A stretch of DNA of 64,000 nucleotides from Neochlamydia sp. S13 (GTDB lineage Bacteria; Chlamydiota; Chlamydiia; Chlamydiales; Parachlamydiaceae): positions 1,302,001 through 1,366,000 of the forward strand of contig NZ_AP017977.1 in NCBI RefSeq assembly GCF_000648235.2, in the 5' to 3' direction. Under the pieces are notes generated by a model that saw only the letters and a list, made by a program, of their open reading frames with translations, did no database searches and was not told where the DNA came from. Within the stretch, counting starts at the first letter, position 1. Each line of letters opens with the position of its first letter. Made by a program: the position numbers and the translations under genes. Shown here piece after piece: positions 46,284-56,465 of this stretch.

Positions 46284-46487
46284 TCATAAGAAAGCTTCTT
46301 CTTCTTTTTCATCGATAAAGGATTGAGCTCCTTGTAATAGATAAGCAACTAGGGAAGCGTCCCCTTCATAAGTCATCTGCACCTGCATGTTACCATCTTC
46401 AACAGGCTTATCGCAAGTGATAAGAACATAACAAGCATGATTTTTAGCTAACGTATCGTATAATTGCTTTTGCTTATTAGACTTCAT
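46284..46487 (-). CDS. Small conserved-looking protein of 67 residues
   Basis: 67 residues, with a basic N-terminus (KSNKQKQLYDTLAKNH), a central beta-like stretch (CYVLITCDKP, MQVQMTYEGD), and an acidic end (FIDEKEEEAFL). An AGGAG site precedes the ATG (TAAGGAGAG, minus strand). I do not know the family. The ribosome site and the ordered character of the sequence favour a real gene. Confidence 0.6.
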   Translation of the reverse strand: MKSNKQKQLYDTLAKNHACYVLITCDKPVEDGNMQVQMTYEGDASLVAYLLQGAQSFIDEKEEEAFL

Positions 46488-46853
46488 CTACTCTCCTTAG
46501 CATTTGCCTCCACCTCTGATTACTTTTTGGCTTAAAGCCTCTTTATAGATTCTATTTATCAATTAAAAGCTCACTCTACCATTTATGCTTTTAACCTAAT
46601 ATTTGTCACATTATACGATGGGAGTAATTATGAAAAGTTAATTTGATAAGATTTTTTATTGAATGTGTAAGCTAATGTAAATAGGCACTCTACAAAAAAG
46701 TTTTTCTAAATTAGTGGGTCCTTTACCCTTTAAGTAGAGAAAAAAAGTCAAAAAAAAACCTCCTCTAAAGCTGAAGTGAAAAAAAATCTAAGCTTATTTT
46801 TATCTTCTTGCTTGGCATTTGCCTCAAAGAAAAGATAAACACCTACTATTCTT
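46488..46853. other. Intergenic stretch, no gene seen
   Basis: About 365 bases of very AT-rich sequence with homopolymer runs and no credible gene. Confidence 0.5.
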
Positions 46854-47096
46854 TTATTTAGTAAAATAGTCGTAGAAGGAGTCTGCCCTCATGCCTGGCC
46901 ATTCATAATTTTTTTCATTTAAATCACCGATAGGGCTATCTATCGCTCTTCCATATAGTAATCTGGCCTGCGTCTTCGGACCATAACAATCTTCTTTTAT
47001 TTGACTCTCCTGCTCACCAACATTCTGTTCCTCTCCTGCCTCTAAAGGCATATATCCTATCACCACTATTCCCATTAAAAAAGCTAATCTATACAT
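46854..47096 (-). CDS. Small secreted protein of 80 residues
   Basis: Starts MYRLAFLMGIVVIGYMPLEA, a likely Sec signal peptide cleaved near residue 20, with an AAGGAG site close before the ATG. The mature part is acidic and aromatic (CYGPKTQARLLYGRAIDSPI). No known family. The good ribosome site and signal peptide argue for a genuine gene encoding a periplasmic or secreted protein. Confidence 0.6.
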   Translation of the reverse strand: MYRLAFLMGIVVIGYMPLEAGEEQNVGEQESQIKEDCYGPKTQARLLYGRAIDSPIGDLNEKNYEWPGMRADSFYDYFTK

Positions 47097-47395
47097 TTTT
47101 TCTCCTTTGCCACCATAAATAGTATTATTTATTTTTTGAATAATTTTTCAATCTTTTAATCACTTAAAGAGGATAAAGAAGCTGAAAGCACCAGGATATT
47201 TCTCTCTTTTAACATTTTTTAGTCGGCCAGGTGTCATCATGGATAGGGATAGCTAATTTTAGACTTTAAGGCAGAAATAGTTAATATTTAAAAAAGATCT
47301 TTTCAAAAGTAGCTGACCTACCTATACTACAAGATGAATAGATGTAAATTTTTTAACTTTCACCTGATTATCCATCTTTAAATTGCTCAATCAAA

Positions 47396-49585
47396 ATGCT
47401 TATGGAAATTGTTGTTGGCTACATTGAGAGAATTACCTTTCAAAATGCAGAGACAGGCTATACGGTTGCACAGCTAAAAACAGCTCAATTAAAAGAGCTT
47501 GTATGTGTGGTCGGAGTCATGCCTACTGCTCTTCCTGGAGTTACGGCGCGCTGTAAAGGACATTGGAAGCAACATTTGGTCCACGGCCGGCAATTCATCT
47601 GTCAAGAATATCAAGTAGAAGCCCCTGCTGATCTTTTAGGAATCAAGAAATACTTAGGCTCAGGGCTGATCAAAGGAATTGGCCCTAAATATGCTGAGCG
47701 CATTGTGGAAAAATTTGGGATAGAAACCCTCAATGTAATTGATCAAGCTTCTCATAAATTATTAGAAATTGAAGGGCTAGGAGAAAAAAGAATTGAAAAA
47801 ATTAGATCCTGCTGGGATGAGCAAAAATCTGTGCGAGAGGTCATGATATTTCTGCAGTCTAAAGGTGTAAGTCCTGTCTATGCTCAAAAAATCTATAAAA
47901 ATTATGGTAATCATAGCATTGAGAAAGTTCAGCAAAACCCTTACATTCTTGCCCAAGAAATTACAGGCATTGGATTCAAAACAGCGGATGCTATTGCCAA
48001 AAAAATGGGAATGGAACACGATGCCCCTTCAAGAATTGATGCAGGCATTGAATTTATCTTATCCGAATTGGCTAAGGATGGACATGTCTGTTTTCCTTTA
48101 GAAGAGTTTGTTGCCGAAGCTTCAGAAAAGCTGGAGGTGGAGAGCCTCAAAGTGAATGCCCGTATTTCCTCTTTAAAAGATGAACGGCGCATCGAACTAT
48201 TCGATCTGGTTAACAACCAAAAGATTCAAACTTTTATCTGGAATATGTCCTTGTTTGTAGCAGAATCGGGCATTGCCCGTGAAATTAAACGGTTAAATAG
48301 CTGTGCATGTAATTTAAGGGCTGTGGATATTCCAAAAGCTCTTGAGTGGGTTCAGTTAAAGTTAAATATTAAATTAGCTAATAACCAAAGCATTGCTATA
48401 AAAAATAGCCTTTATCAAAAACTTCATATTATCACAGGCGGCCCCGGTACGGGGAAAAGTACCATCACGAATGCTATTTTAGCTATTACAGAAAAATTGA
48501 GTGGTAAGATTCTCTTGATGGCGCCTACTGGGCGTGCCGCTAAGCGTATGAGTGAAATTACAGGTAAAAAAGCCTCCACTATTCATAGTATATTGGAATA
48601 CAATTTTAAAAATGGGGGTTTTAAACGTAATCGCGAAAATCCTTTGGATTGTGATTTACTGATAGTGGATGAAGCCAGTATGATTGATACCTTTCTTATG
48701 TATAGCTTATTAAAAGCTATTCCCAATACATGCAGACTTATCTTTGTGGGAGACATTAATCAGCTACCAAGTGTAGGCCCTGGCAATGTCTTAAGCGATA
48801 TGATTAACTCACAGACAATCTCAGTCACCCTGCTAACAGAAATTTATCGTCAAGCGGCAGGCTCGCGTATTATTACTAATGCTCATAAAATTAATAGTGG
48901 GGTCTTTCCAGATATTCATAACCATAGTGAAAGCGATTTTTTCTTCCTTGAAGCTGTAACTCCTGAAGAAGTATTAAAAAACATTATCGCTCTTATTGCC
49001 CAAAGGCTTCCCCAAAGGTATGGCTACGATCCTCTCCATGATATCCAAGTGTTGACACCCATGCGTAAAGGAATCATTGGTGCCGACAACTTAAACACTG
49101 TTTTACAAGAGACTCTTAATAAAAACAGCAATCCCTTATTTAGAGCAGGGAGAAAGTTATTAGTCGGAGATAAAGTTATGCAAATCCGCAATAATTATAA
49201 AAAAGAGGTTTATAATGGAGAAATAGGAGTAATCAAAGAGATAGACATTATTGAACAACAAGTTCTTATACAAATAGAAGATCGTAACATTATTTATGAA
49301 TTTACTGATCTTGATGAAATTGTCCTTGCCTATGCTGTTTCCGTGCATAAATATCAAGGTAGTCAATGTCCTTGTATTATTATGCCTGTGCATACTACCC
49401 ATTTTGCTTTGTTATATCGCAACTTACTCTACACGGGGGTAACACGTGGGCAAAAGCATGTAATCCTTGTCGGAAGCAAAAAAGCGATTGCTATCGCTAT
49501 TAAAAATGATGAAGTAAAAAAACGTCATACCGGACTCTATCATGCTCTTATAGGAATTAATAATATTAGCGTAAGCATGCCGTAA
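47396..49585 (+). CDS. recD2: RecD2-type ATP-dependent DNA helicase
   Basis: 729 residues. The N-terminal OB-like part (VVGYIERITFQNAETGYTVA) is followed by helix-hairpin-helix units (GIKKYLGSGLIKGIGPKYAE, GLGEKRIEKIRSCW), as in RecD2 and not RecBCD-type RecD. The SF1B helicase core has Walker A GGPGTGKST, Walker B LLIVDEASMID, the SVGPGNVLSDMINS region and the closing motif VHKYQGSQCPCIIMP. It unwinds DNA 5' to 3' and acts in repair or replication restart. The start is ATG 47396 or 47402. The phospholipase D-like gene starts on the last base of its stop codon. Confidence 0.93.
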   Translation: MLMEIVVGYIERITFQNAETGYTVAQLKTAQLKELVCVVGVMPTALPGVTARCKGHWKQHLVHGRQFICQEYQVEAPADLLGIKKYLGSGLIKGIGPKYAERIVEKFGIETLNVIDQASHKLLEIEGLGEKRIEKIRSCWDEQKSVREVMIFLQSKGVSPVYAQKIYKNYGNHSIEKVQQNPYILAQEITGIGFKTADAIAKKMGMEHDAPSRIDAGIEFILSELAKDGHVCFPLEEFVAEASEKLEVESLKVNARISSLKDERRIELFDLVNNQKIQTFIWNMSLFVAESGIAREIKRLNSCACNLRAVDIPKALEWVQLKLNIKLANNQSIAIKNSLYQKLHIITGGPGTGKSTITNAILAITEKLSGKILLMAPTGRAAKRMSEITGKKASTIHSILEYNFKNGGFKRNRENPLDCDLLIVDEASMIDTFLMYSLLKAIPNTCRLIFVGDINQLPSVGPGNVLSDMINSQTISVTLLTEIYRQAAGSRIITNAHKINSGVFPDIHNHSESDFFFLEAVTPEEVLKNIIALIAQRLPQRYGYDPLHDIQVLTPMRKGIIGADNLNTVLQETLNKNSNPLFRAGRKLLVGDKVMQIRNNYKKEVYNGEIGVIKEIDIIEQQVLIQIEDRNIIYEFTDLDEIVLAYAVSVHKYQGSQCPCIIMPVHTTHFALLYRNLLYTGVTRGQKHVILVGSKKAIAIAIKNDEVKKRHTGLYHALIGINNISVSMP

Positions 49586-50634
49586 TGAGAAAAAGCAAAA
49601 CCCCTTTATTTTCTGAGAAATTTCTCATCCAGTCTGCCTTAATGCTTATCTCTAGCCTACTTTTAATTGGTACAGCTTTATTCCACGATGCTTTATGGAT
49701 AAAACCTACTCCTGTAGCAGGAGAAACACCTAAGTTTTTCTCCAATCAAACAGGTGATCAGCTGGAAAACGCTTACATTTCGGCTATAAGCAATGCTAAA
49801 AAATCTGTTCTCCTCCTTATTTTTTCTATGACGAGTGAGGAAGTCATCGACGCCCTACGCCAAAAAAGCCAAGAGGGTGTGCCTGTCAAAGTTATCTGTG
49901 ATGCCAAAGCGTGCCCCTATATTAGCAAAAAATTGGGCCCTCAGGTGGAGCTCATTCGTCGTTTAGGTAAGGGGCTTATGCATATAAAGATCTTAGTGAT
50001 TGATGATATAGAATGTTGGATTGGCTCTGCCAACTTCACCAGCGAATCTTTAAATATGCATGGTAACCTTGTCGTAGCCTTAAAAAACGAAGCTCTTGCT
50101 GCTACTATTAAAGAAAAGGCTTCTACTTTGCATGAGTATGATAGAAAGGGCGAGGTCACTCACCACACCTACTTGGCTGGTGACCAAGAGTTACAAATCT
50201 CTTTTCTTCCTGATGATAAAAAAGCAAGCGTGCGTATTAAGCAACTGATTCGAGAAGCTAAAAAAAGTATACGCATCGCTATGTTTACATGGACCCGCTT
50301 TGATATGGCTAAGGAAGTGGTGGAAGCCCAAAAGCGAGGTGTTAATGTAGAAGTAGTGTTGGACAGAAGTTCCTCTAACGGGGCTAGCGCTAAAATAGCA
50401 GAAATGCTTAAAAGCCACCGTGTTAAATTATTTTACAGTGCAGGTACAGCATTACTTCACCATAAATTCATGTGGCTAGATGATCATACGTTAGAAGTAG
50501 GTTCTGCCAATTGGACTAAAGCTGCTTTCACACAAAATGACGATTGTTTTTTAGTTCTCCATCCTTTAACTCATGAGCAACGCCAGCATATGCAAAACTT
50601 ATGGCAAGCCATTAAAGCAGACTCCATTCGTTAA
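49585..50634 (+). CDS. Phospholipase D-like protein, membrane-anchored
   Basis: 349 residues. An N-terminal hydrophobic segment (about residues 14-33, SALMLISSLLLIGTALFHDA) serves as signal anchor or signal peptide. Two HKD-type active sites follow: MHIKILVIDDIECWIGSANF near residue 132 and LHHKFMWLDDHTLEVGSANW near residue 292, matching the HxK(x)4D...GSxN pattern. PLD-fold enzymes cut phosphodiester bonds in lipids or nucleic acids; many chlamydial PLD-like proteins are lipid-directed. The ATG overlaps the recD2 stop by one base (TAATG), so the genes are coupled. Confidence 0.9.
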   Translation: MRKSKTPLFSEKFLIQSALMLISSLLLIGTALFHDALWIKPTPVAGETPKFFSNQTGDQLENAYISAISNAKKSVLLLIFSMTSEEVIDALRQKSQEGVPVKVICDAKACPYISKKLGPQVELIRRLGKGLMHIKILVIDDIECWIGSANFTSESLNMHGNLVVALKNEALAATIKEKASTLHEYDRKGEVTHHTYLAGDQELQISFLPDDKKASVRIKQLIREAKKSIRIAMFTWTRFDMAKEVVEAQKRGVNVEVVLDRSSSNGASAKIAEMLKSHRVKLFYSAGTALLHHKFMWLDDHTLEVGSANWTKAAFTQNDDCFLVLHPLTHEQRQHMQNLWQAIKADSIR

Positions 50635-50792
50635 TAAGCTAACCGCATGGCCTTAACTTGGCTTCAATTCTTTAAAACGCTTCCTTCACTTATCAGGGGC
50701 ATAAAAATAAACCAGCTAAAAAATTACAGAAAAATGGTTTAAATTTATTTACATTTTTTGTATCTATTGTTAGCTCAATCTAGGAATTTATC

Positions 50793-51575
50793 ATGAAAAT
50801 TGCGCTTATTGGATATGGTAAAATGGGACATCTGATCGAAGAGATCGCCTTACAGCAAGGACATACCATTATAGCTATACTCCCCTCTAGCGAGGCTGTC
50901 TCTTCTCTTAAAGAAAATTTAATTCAGCAAGCCGATATTTGCATAGATTTTAGTGCTCCTCAAGCCGTTTTAAGCAATCTTCAAAGGCTTGCTCCATTTA
51001 AGAAAAATATAGTCATGGGAACAACAGGCTGGGAGGAACATTTTGATGAAGTGAAAAAACTTATTCATGAACACCAAATAGGTTTTCTATTTTCTCCTAA
51101 TTTCTCTATTGGAGTCCATCTTTTTAAAAATATTGTGGAAGCTGCTGCCCAATTAATGAATGAATTTGAGGATTACGATGTGGCTGGGCAAGAACTTCAC
51201 CACTATCAAAAGAAAGATAGCCCTTCAGGAACAGCTAAAAGCTTGGTTTCCATATTGCTTGAAAAAATTCAGCGTAAAAAAAACCCTCTTTATGATAGGG
51301 TTGATCGTCCTATAGCCCCTCATGAACTTAATTTCTCAAGCGTGCGCTGCGGCTCTATACCTGGCACCCACACGATAATCTTTGACTCCCCTGCTGATAC
51401 TCTTACAATTACCCATCAGGCAAGGAACAGAGAAGGCTTTGCGCGCGGGGCCTTGGCAGCAGCCGAGTGGTTAATAGGAAAAAAAGGAATTTTTACTCTA
51501 GAGGATATGATTAGCTCCTCAAAAAACATTTCCAACACCTGCCATTTACCAGGAAATAATTATAATGAAACCTAA
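50793..51575 (+). CDS. dapB: 4-hydroxy-tetrahydrodipicolinate reductase
   Basis: 260 residues with an AGGA site. NAD(P)-binding MKIALIGYGKMGHLI, then CIDFSAPQAVLSNLQR, VMGTTGWEEHFDEV and the catalytic loop ELHHYQKKDSPSGTAKSL are diagnostic of DapB. It reduces the product of DapA toward diaminopimelate for peptidoglycan and lysine. Its end overlaps dapA by 11 bases. The usual chlamydial pathway continues through DapL, whose gene is not in this window. Confidence 0.95.
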   Translation: MKIALIGYGKMGHLIEEIALQQGHTIIAILPSSEAVSSLKENLIQQADICIDFSAPQAVLSNLQRLAPFKKNIVMGTTGWEEHFDEVKKLIHEHQIGFLFSPNFSIGVHLFKNIVEAAAQLMNEFEDYDVAGQELHHYQKKDSPSGTAKSLVSILLEKIQRKKNPLYDRVDRPIAPHELNFSSVRCGSIPGTHTIIFDSPADTLTITHQARNREGFARGALAAAEWLIGKKGIFTLEDMISSSKNISNTCHLPGNNYNET

Positions 51576-52449
51576 AATTTGCGGTGCCTATACCGTGCTT
51601 ATTACCCCCTTTGATAAAGAAGGACAATTAGATGAAGAAGGCTTAAGAAAAAACATTCGTTTTCAGCTATCTTATCACATTCAAGGATTAGTGGTCTTAG
51701 GTACAACAGGTGAAGCCCCTACCTTAAGTCAAAAAGAAAAAGAGAAAATTATTAATATCGCCCGAGAGGAAACAGAAGGTAAGTGCCTTCTTATGGTTGG
51801 TACTGGTAGCTATGCTACCCATGCGACTATCGAAAACACTTTAGCCGCCCAAGATGCTAGCGCTGATGCTGCGTTGGTGGTTACGCCTTACTATAACAAG
51901 CCCACTCAGGAAGGATTATATCAACATTTCTCTACTCTTGCTAAAGCGGTCAAGCTACCCCTTGTCATTTACAATATTCCCGGTAGGACGGGTCAAAACC
52001 TGCAGATCGAGACATTAAAACGTTTAGCTGTCATAGAAAATATAGTAGGAGTAAAAGAAGCCTCTGGAAATATTTTACAGATGATGGATGTAATTGAAAG
52101 TATAAGACTTATTAGATCTGACTTTAGCATTATGTCCGGCGATGATGCTTTAACTTATCCTTTGATGGCTCTAGGGGGACATGGCATCTATTCTGTTTTA
52201 AGCAATTTACTTCCTCAAGAGGTTAAAAAATTATGCGATCTAATGGTAGAAGGAGATTATCCTACCGCGCGTGCTTTGCATTATGAATTGCTTCCTTATA
52301 TGAAAAGTATGTTTATCGAAACCAATCCTATTCCAGTGAAAACAGCAATGAATCTAACAGGCCATGCCGCAGGCCCTTGTAGGCTACCTTTATGTGCGAT
52401 GAGCGACGAAAATCTAGAGAAATTAAAAAAGTGTCTAAAAGTTTTATAG
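51565..52449 (+). CDS. dapA: 4-hydroxy-tetrahydrodipicolinate synthase
   Basis: 294 residues with an AGGA site inside the end of dapB. The family motifs are GAYTVLITPFDKEGQLDEEG, VVLGTTGEAPTLSQKEKEKI, VVTPYYNKPTQEGLYQHF, YNIPGRTGQN, and the Schiff-base lysine in IVGVKEASGNI. It condenses pyruvate with aspartate semialdehyde, the first step of diaminopimelate synthesis. It is translationally coupled to dapB. Confidence 0.95.
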   Translation: MKPKICGAYTVLITPFDKEGQLDEEGLRKNIRFQLSYHIQGLVVLGTTGEAPTLSQKEKEKIINIAREETEGKCLLMVGTGSYATHATIENTLAAQDASADAALVVTPYYNKPTQEGLYQHFSTLAKAVKLPLVIYNIPGRTGQNLQIETLKRLAVIENIVGVKEASGNILQMMDVIESIRLIRSDFSIMSGDDALTYPLMALGGHGIYSVLSNLLPQEVKKLCDLMVEGDYPTARALHYELLPYMKSMFIETNPIPVKTAMNLTGHAAGPCRLPLCAMSDENLEKLKKCLKVL

Positions 52450-52557
52450 CTAGGAAAACGGTAAACAAGATAGATCGTTAATGAGGTGCTATAATAAGTT
52501 TATATTTTTTTACAAGTTAAGGCCTAACCTTTATTTAAAGTATAGAATTGGATTTAT

Positions 52558-55311
52558 TCATTCATTCATAGCATCTAAGAAGAAGGGAAGCCTGGCAGAT
52601 AACTGACTTATCTCCTCAGCAAGATTGCTTATTGGGTTATTTTCTAAGGCAAGCATTTGCAGCATAGATAACTCTCCTAGGCAGGAAGGGAATGAGCTAA
52701 GCTGATTATGCTCTAAAATAAGCTCTTGCAAATTAGATAATCTTCCTATCTCGCTAGGAACAGAAGTAAGCAGATTGTTGCTTATGTAAAGCTTTTGGAG
52801 TGCAGAGAGTTGTCCTATTTCACTAGGCAGAGCAGTAAGCTGATTATGCTCTAAAATAAGCTCTTGCAAATTAGATAATCTTCCTATCTCGCTAGGAATA
52901 GAACTAAGCAAGTTATTGCTTATGTAAAGCTTTTGGAGTGCAGTAAGTTGCCCTATTTCACTAGGCAGAGATGCAAGTTGGTTATCTTCTAGGATAAGCT
53001 CTTGCAGTCGGGACATCTGCCCTGTTTCAGCAGGAAGATGGGTAAGTCGATTGTGATTTAAGGTAAGTACTTTGAGCTTAGCTAGTTTTCCTATCTCGAC
53101 AGGGAGATGAATGAGTTGATTATGATCTAAAGTAAGTTCTTCCAGCTGAAATATCCGATCTATCTCATCAAAAAGAGAAGTAAGTTGATTATACTCTAAG
53201 GTAAGTTTTTGCAAGTAAAAAAGCCATTGCATAGCAGCAGGGAGATGGGTAAGTTGATTATGATCTAAGGTGAGAACTTGCAAATTAAATAGTTTTCCTA
53301 TTTGTTCGGGAAGAGAGGTAAGTTGATTATATTCTAAAGCGAGATCTTCTAAGTGAAATAAATTCTCTATTTCACAGGGAAGAGTTGTTAATAGATTATA
53401 ATCTAAGTTGAGAACTTGCAAATTAAACAGTTTTCCTATTTGTTCGGGAAGAGAGGCAAGTTGATTATGATCTATATTAAGCTTTTGCAACTCAGATAAA
53501 AGCCCTATTTCGCTAGGAAGTGTGATTAATAAATTGTTGCTTAGGTTAAACTTTCGTAGTTTAGAGAGCTGCCCTATCTCAGCAGGAAGAGAACTAAGTT
53601 GGTTATGCTCTAAAATAAGCACTTGCAATTGAAATAGACCTCCTATTTCTTTAGGAAGGCAAGTAAGTAAGTTACTGCTTGCATAAAGTCTTTGTAGTTC
53701 AGCTAGCTGGCCTATCTCAGCACAAAGAGAGCTAAGCTGGTTATGCTCTAAAACAAGCTCCTGCAATTGAAATAGATGTCCTATTTCTTTAGGAAGGCAA
53801 GTAAGTAGATTATTGCTTGCATAAAGTCTTTGTAGTTCAGTTAGCTGGCCTATCTCAGCAGGAAGCGAGCTAAGTTGGTTATGGTCTAAAACAAGTTCTT
53901 GCAGTTGGGATAAGCCTCCTATTTCTTTAGGAAGGAAAGTAAGTAAGTTGCCACTTGCATAGAGTTTTTGTAGTTGAGACAACTGGCCTATCTCAGCAGG
54001 GAGAGAGTTAAGTTGGTTATGGTCTAAAACAAGCTCTTGCAGCTGGGATAAGCCTCTTATTTCCTTAGGAAGAGAAGTAAGGAGATTATTACTTACGTAA
54101 AGCTTCTCTAAGTTCAATAATTGCCCTATCACAGGAGGAAGAGAGTTTAGCTGGTTATGTCTTAAAACAAGTCCTTGCAGTTGGGATAAATCTCCTATCT
54201 CTTGAGGAAGGGAGGTAAGTAGATTATTATCTACAAAAAGATTTTCTAGCTCCAACAATCCGCCTATCCCGGTAGGGAGAGAGCTAAGTTGGTTGTGTTC
54301 TAGATTAAGGTATTTCAGCTTGTGCAGCTGATTTATTTCTTCGGGAAGAATGGTAAGCTGATTGTGTTCTAAAGCAAGCACTTTAAGCTGGCTTAGCTGG
54401 CCTATCTCAGCAGGAAGAATAGTAAGCTGATTGTATTCTACAGTAAAGCCTTGTAGCCGAGATAGCTGACCTATCTCAGCAGGAAGAGAAATGAGTTGGT
54501 TGTGCTCTAGATAAAGACCATCTAGTTGGGACAATTGTCCTATTTCAATAGGAAGAGTGGTTAATTGGTTATGATCCAAGTAAAGAATTTCTAAGAGAGA
54601 TAACTTTCCTATCTCATTAGGAAGGGCTGTGAGCTGATTGTGATTTAAATATAGCTTCTGCAGCTTGAATAGCTGGCCTATCTCTGGCGGAAGAATAGTC
54701 AAATTGTTTTTGGTTAAAGAAAGTGTTTGTAGGCAAGACAATAATCCTATCTCGGATGGCAAATAAGTCAAACCGATTTTTTTTAGGTTTAAATCTACGA
54801 TATTTGCACCATATCTTTCCAGCCAAGGCCTAAGAAGAGCTCCTTTTTTTTCTACGGTCAAGTGTATGATTTTTTCATCCTCTAAATATTCTTTTCCACC
54901 CTCCAAAGCTTTCCATAATAAAAGGCGATTAATATTGACTAGGTAAGAGTAATAGTTAGCTAATGTCAAGTACCTCTTTTCCTCAGTCTTCCATTTAAAT
55001 TCTGAAGGAGAAAAAGATTTAGCTAATTTAAAAAGACGTCTGAAAATTTTATTTATCTTTTTTATATATGAAAGCTGAGCATCTATTTGATAGATTTTAT
55101 CTATAATGAGTGCTTGCCCGGTAACATTTCCTTTAGGAAAATGCACACGACCTATCTTTTTGTAAAGGTTTACCATTACTTCATTCGATAGAATATGTTG
55201 CCATCCCGCGCAAACGCTGAGCAAAGACGGGTGGGCACAACACTCCAAGATAGGCGTTAGAACTTCATTAGGTAATAGCTCAATGGTCATAGAAGAAGTA
55301 AAAAGATGCAT
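52558..55311 (-). CDS. F-box-like leucine-rich repeat protein (917 residues, 32 LRRs)
   Basis: Starts at 55311 with AAGGAG eight bases before the ATG. Residues about 8-55 form an F-box-like segment (ELLPNEVLTPILECCAHPSL). After a helical linker come 32 units of 23 residues (about 170-905) of the LPxEIGxLxxLQxLxLxxNxL type, then a 12-residue end. From units 9 to 19 and 27 to 31 they mostly alternate between HNQL and NNLL types, a 46-residue higher period. In eukaryotes F-box/LRR proteins choose targets for ubiquitin ligases; a host-directed effector is inferred, as for the giant TPR protein. No Sec signal. Confidence 0.88.
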   Translation of the reverse strand: MHLFTSSMTIELLPNEVLTPILECCAHPSLLSVCAGWQHILSNEVMVNLYKKIGRVHFPKGNVTGQALIIDKIYQIDAQLSYIKKINKIFRRLFKLAKSFSPSEFKWKTEEKRYLTLANYYSYLVNINRLLLWKALEGGKEYLEDEKIIHLTVEKKGALLRPWLERYGANIVDLNLKKIGLTYLPSEIGLLSCLQTLSLTKNNLTILPPEIGQLFKLQKLYLNHNQLTALPNEIGKLSLLEILYLDHNQLTTLPIEIGQLSQLDGLYLEHNQLISLPAEIGQLSRLQGFTVEYNQLTILPAEIGQLSQLKVLALEHNQLTILPEEINQLHKLKYLNLEHNQLSSLPTGIGGLLELENLFVDNNLLTSLPQEIGDLSQLQGLVLRHNQLNSLPPVIGQLLNLEKLYVSNNLLTSLPKEIRGLSQLQELVLDHNQLNSLPAEIGQLSQLQKLYASGNLLTFLPKEIGGLSQLQELVLDHNQLSSLPAEIGQLTELQRLYASNNLLTCLPKEIGHLFQLQELVLEHNQLSSLCAEIGQLAELQRLYASSNLLTCLPKEIGGLFQLQVLILEHNQLSSLPAEIGQLSKLRKFNLSNNLLITLPSEIGLLSELQKLNIDHNQLASLPEQIGKLFNLQVLNLDYNLLTTLPCEIENLFHLEDLALEYNQLTSLPEQIGKLFNLQVLTLDHNQLTHLPAAMQWLFYLQKLTLEYNQLTSLFDEIDRIFQLEELTLDHNQLIHLPVEIGKLAKLKVLTLNHNRLTHLPAETGQMSRLQELILEDNQLASLPSEIGQLTALQKLYISNNLLSSIPSEIGRLSNLQELILEHNQLTALPSEIGQLSALQKLYISNNLLTSVPSEIGRLSNLQELILEHNQLSSFPSCLGELSMLQMLALENNPISNLAEEISQLSARLPFFLDAMNE

Positions 55312-55778
55312 GTGGTTATCTCCTTAATTTTTTGGTCAAGACCCCTGCAAGATAAACTCAGCATAGGGTGAAAAGATAAAACTAGCAAGAAAATCTTTGC
55401 TACAAATCGTTAACACTGAGGCGTGAAGATATGAATATTGCCAGAGAGGCTATATAACCCTCTATCAGACAAAGTTGATGATGAGTTCGTTTCCCGCTTA
55501 ATCCTGCCTAGCGATTATTAAGTAGGCCTTTAATGAAATACTTAAAAGGCCCTCCAGGTACATCCTCTTAATTCTAGATATCACTTAAATAGGCTATTGA
55601 GAAATTCACTCATCTACAATTTTTTAGATAAAATCTTTAGGCTTAATTTTTAAAGGAATAAGGTTTCGTTGGCTACTTTATCATAACCACATTCTATTCT
55701 ATGTGAGGGAGAAAGCTTAAAAGGAAAAGTTAATTTCAAATTCAGATTTCGAAATATTTTATCAGCATAAGCAAACAA
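55312..55778. other. Intergenic stretch, no gene seen
   Basis: About 470 AT-rich bases between the LRR gene and the uracil-DNA glycosylase gene. No convincing gene, repeat or tRNA. Confidence 0.5.
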
Positions 55779-56465
55779 TCATTTGGCTTTTTTAATCTCT
55801 TCGAGTAGATCGTAAAACATTTTCTCCGTCAATGTACCTGTATTGACATTGCGCGGCGTAGGATGATAACTACAGTAAAGCTTAAGGCCATTTTCCAGCC
55901 TATAAGAAGCGCCGTGCTTAAATTTTATTCCTTTTGTCGATAAACCTTTCTTTTTTAATGCTAATAAAAAGGCATCGAAAGCTAATTTTCCCAGCACTAG
56001 GATTACACGTAATTTAAAGAGCATTTCTATTTCTTGCATATAATAGGGATGGCAATTCACACATTCTTGACGAGTAGGCTTATGCTTAGGAGGAAAACAT
56101 TTGACCGCTGCCGTTAGATAACAATCCTTTAATATTAAGCCGTCATCTAAAGACTCGGATATAGGTTGATTTGCCCACCCCTGCGCATGAAGCGCTTTGA
56201 CTAAAAAACGTGCAGTTGCGTCGCCTGTAAAAACGCGTCCCGTCCTATTTCCTCCGTCTCCCGCAGGGGCAAGCCCCGTGATCAATAACCAGGCTTGCTG
56301 ATCACCAAAGCCTGGCAAAGGCCTTCTCCAATATTTTTGATGCTGATAGAGAGGCCTAGCAGGTATAGTTTCGCGATGAGCTACAAGGCGCGGGCACTTT
56401 CGGCAATTGATGACCGTTGCTTGAAAATCTTTCCACATCGATAAATTATTTGTTTTAGTAGCCAT
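55779..56465 (-). CDS. Uracil-DNA glycosylase, family 5-like (UdgB)
   Basis: 228 residues. Motif GLAPAGDGGNRTGRVFTGD (about residues 64-82) and the later SYHPTPRNVNTGTLTEKM are those of UDGb, which lacks the usual polar catalytic residue in motif A. Four cysteines fit a 4Fe-4S site: CRKC near residue 20, CFPP near 118, CVNC near 134. It removes uracil, and in known members also other deaminated bases, from DNA. The family is best known from thermophiles, actinobacteria and others. A second start is possible at residue 10 (MWKDF). Confidence 0.88.
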   Translation of the reverse strand: MATKTNNLSMWKDFQATVINCRKCPRLVAHRETIPARPLYQHQKYWRRPLPGFGDQQAWLLITGLAPAGDGGNRTGRVFTGDATARFLVKALHAQGWANQPISESLDDGLILKDCYLTAAVKCFPPKHKPTRQECVNCHPYYMQEIEMLFKLRVILVLGKLAFDAFLLALKKKGLSTKGIKFKHGASYRLENGLKLYCSYHPTPRNVNTGTLTEKMFYDLLEEIKKAK

